A stretch of DNA of 31,904 nt from assembly GCA_031257655.1 (NCBI GenBank), contig JAIROF010000086.1:1-31904 (forward strand). The letters run 5' to 3'. This DNA is from Prevotellaceae bacterium (GTDB lineage Bacteria; Bacteroidota; Bacteroidia; Bacteroidales; UBA932). Of this stretch, positions 31,842 through 31,904 are shown in pieces. The translations under genes were made by a program, and so were the position numbers. Below the pieces are notes generated by a model that was not told where the DNA came from, did not search any database, and was given only the letters and a program-made list of their open reading frames with translations. The number at the start of each line of letters is the position of its first letter. Positions within the stretch are counted from its first letter, which is position 1.

Positions 31842-31904
31842 AATGTTTTTGTTTTTAGTGGTTTATAAAATGTTTTTCTTGCTAATATACTAATTTTTCT
31901 CCAA

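Overview
The window is a piece of a Bacteroidota (Bacteroidetes, most likely Bacteroidales) chromosome. Three things point there. Many genes are preceded by the Bacteroidetes -7 promoter box TAnnTTTG. Two secreted proteins end in type IX secretion (T9SS, Por-type) sorting domains. The gene set is typical: NhaD, secreted GH78, GH110 and GH2 glycosidases, an archaeal-type GlmM, and the F-type ATP synthase order c-b-delta-alpha-gamma. Coding DNA is moderately GC-rich except for an AT-rich island at about 12.4-16.1 kb.

Layout. 1-1125: the 3' tail of an unidentified gene, then about 1 kb of repeat-rich intergenic DNA with nested inverted repeats. 1126-5631: Gfo/Idh/MocA oxidoreductase (+), secreted GH78-like alpha-L-rhamnosidase (-), enolase (+). 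5632-8903: a large inverted repeat, NhaD antiporter (-), and an RluB/RsuA-type pseudouridine synthase (-) with a long repetitive N-terminus. 8968-12276: hemW, a secreted glucosaminidase-domain protein and glmM (all +), with a heptanucleotide tandem repeat before glmM. 12581-16061: AT-rich island with an S74-chaperone/T9SS protein, a second T9SS cargo, a 5'-truncated M43 metalloprotease and an unrecognised gene. 16167-18737: phosphohexomutase and fabG, then a strong terminator and tRNA-Thr(CGT). 19153-25279: GH110 alpha-1,3-galactosidase (-), TIGR01212 radical SAM protein (-), secreted GH2 enzyme (+). 25438-31841: ATP synthase genes atpE-F-H-A-G on the minus strand.

The most unusual part is the ATP synthase cluster. 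The junctions atpF|atpH, atpH|atpA and atpA|atpG each carry one extra, unrelated small gene: a DUF5618-like helical protein, a DUF4325 STAS-like protein and an Rpn/PD-(D/E)XK nuclease. The DUF5618-like module is flanked by a perfect 68-bp direct repeat of the atpH 5' end, leaving a 33-codon atpH stub upstream and an intact atpH downstream behind its own candidate promoter. The nuclease has 12 four-residue repeats and a plausible internal start before its C-terminal part. This resembles the gene-within-gene toxin/antitoxin design reported for Rpn anti-phage proteins.

How the genes work together: enolase and the phosphohexomutase serve central sugar metabolism, GlmM and FabG feed wall and lipid synthesis, and three secreted glycosidases point to scavenging of complex, possibly host-derived glycans. 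The c subunit lacks the Na+ ligand signature, so the ATP synthase is predicted to be H+-coupled, with NhaD handling Na+/H+ exchange. No CRISPR array, complete insertion sequence or rRNA was seen.
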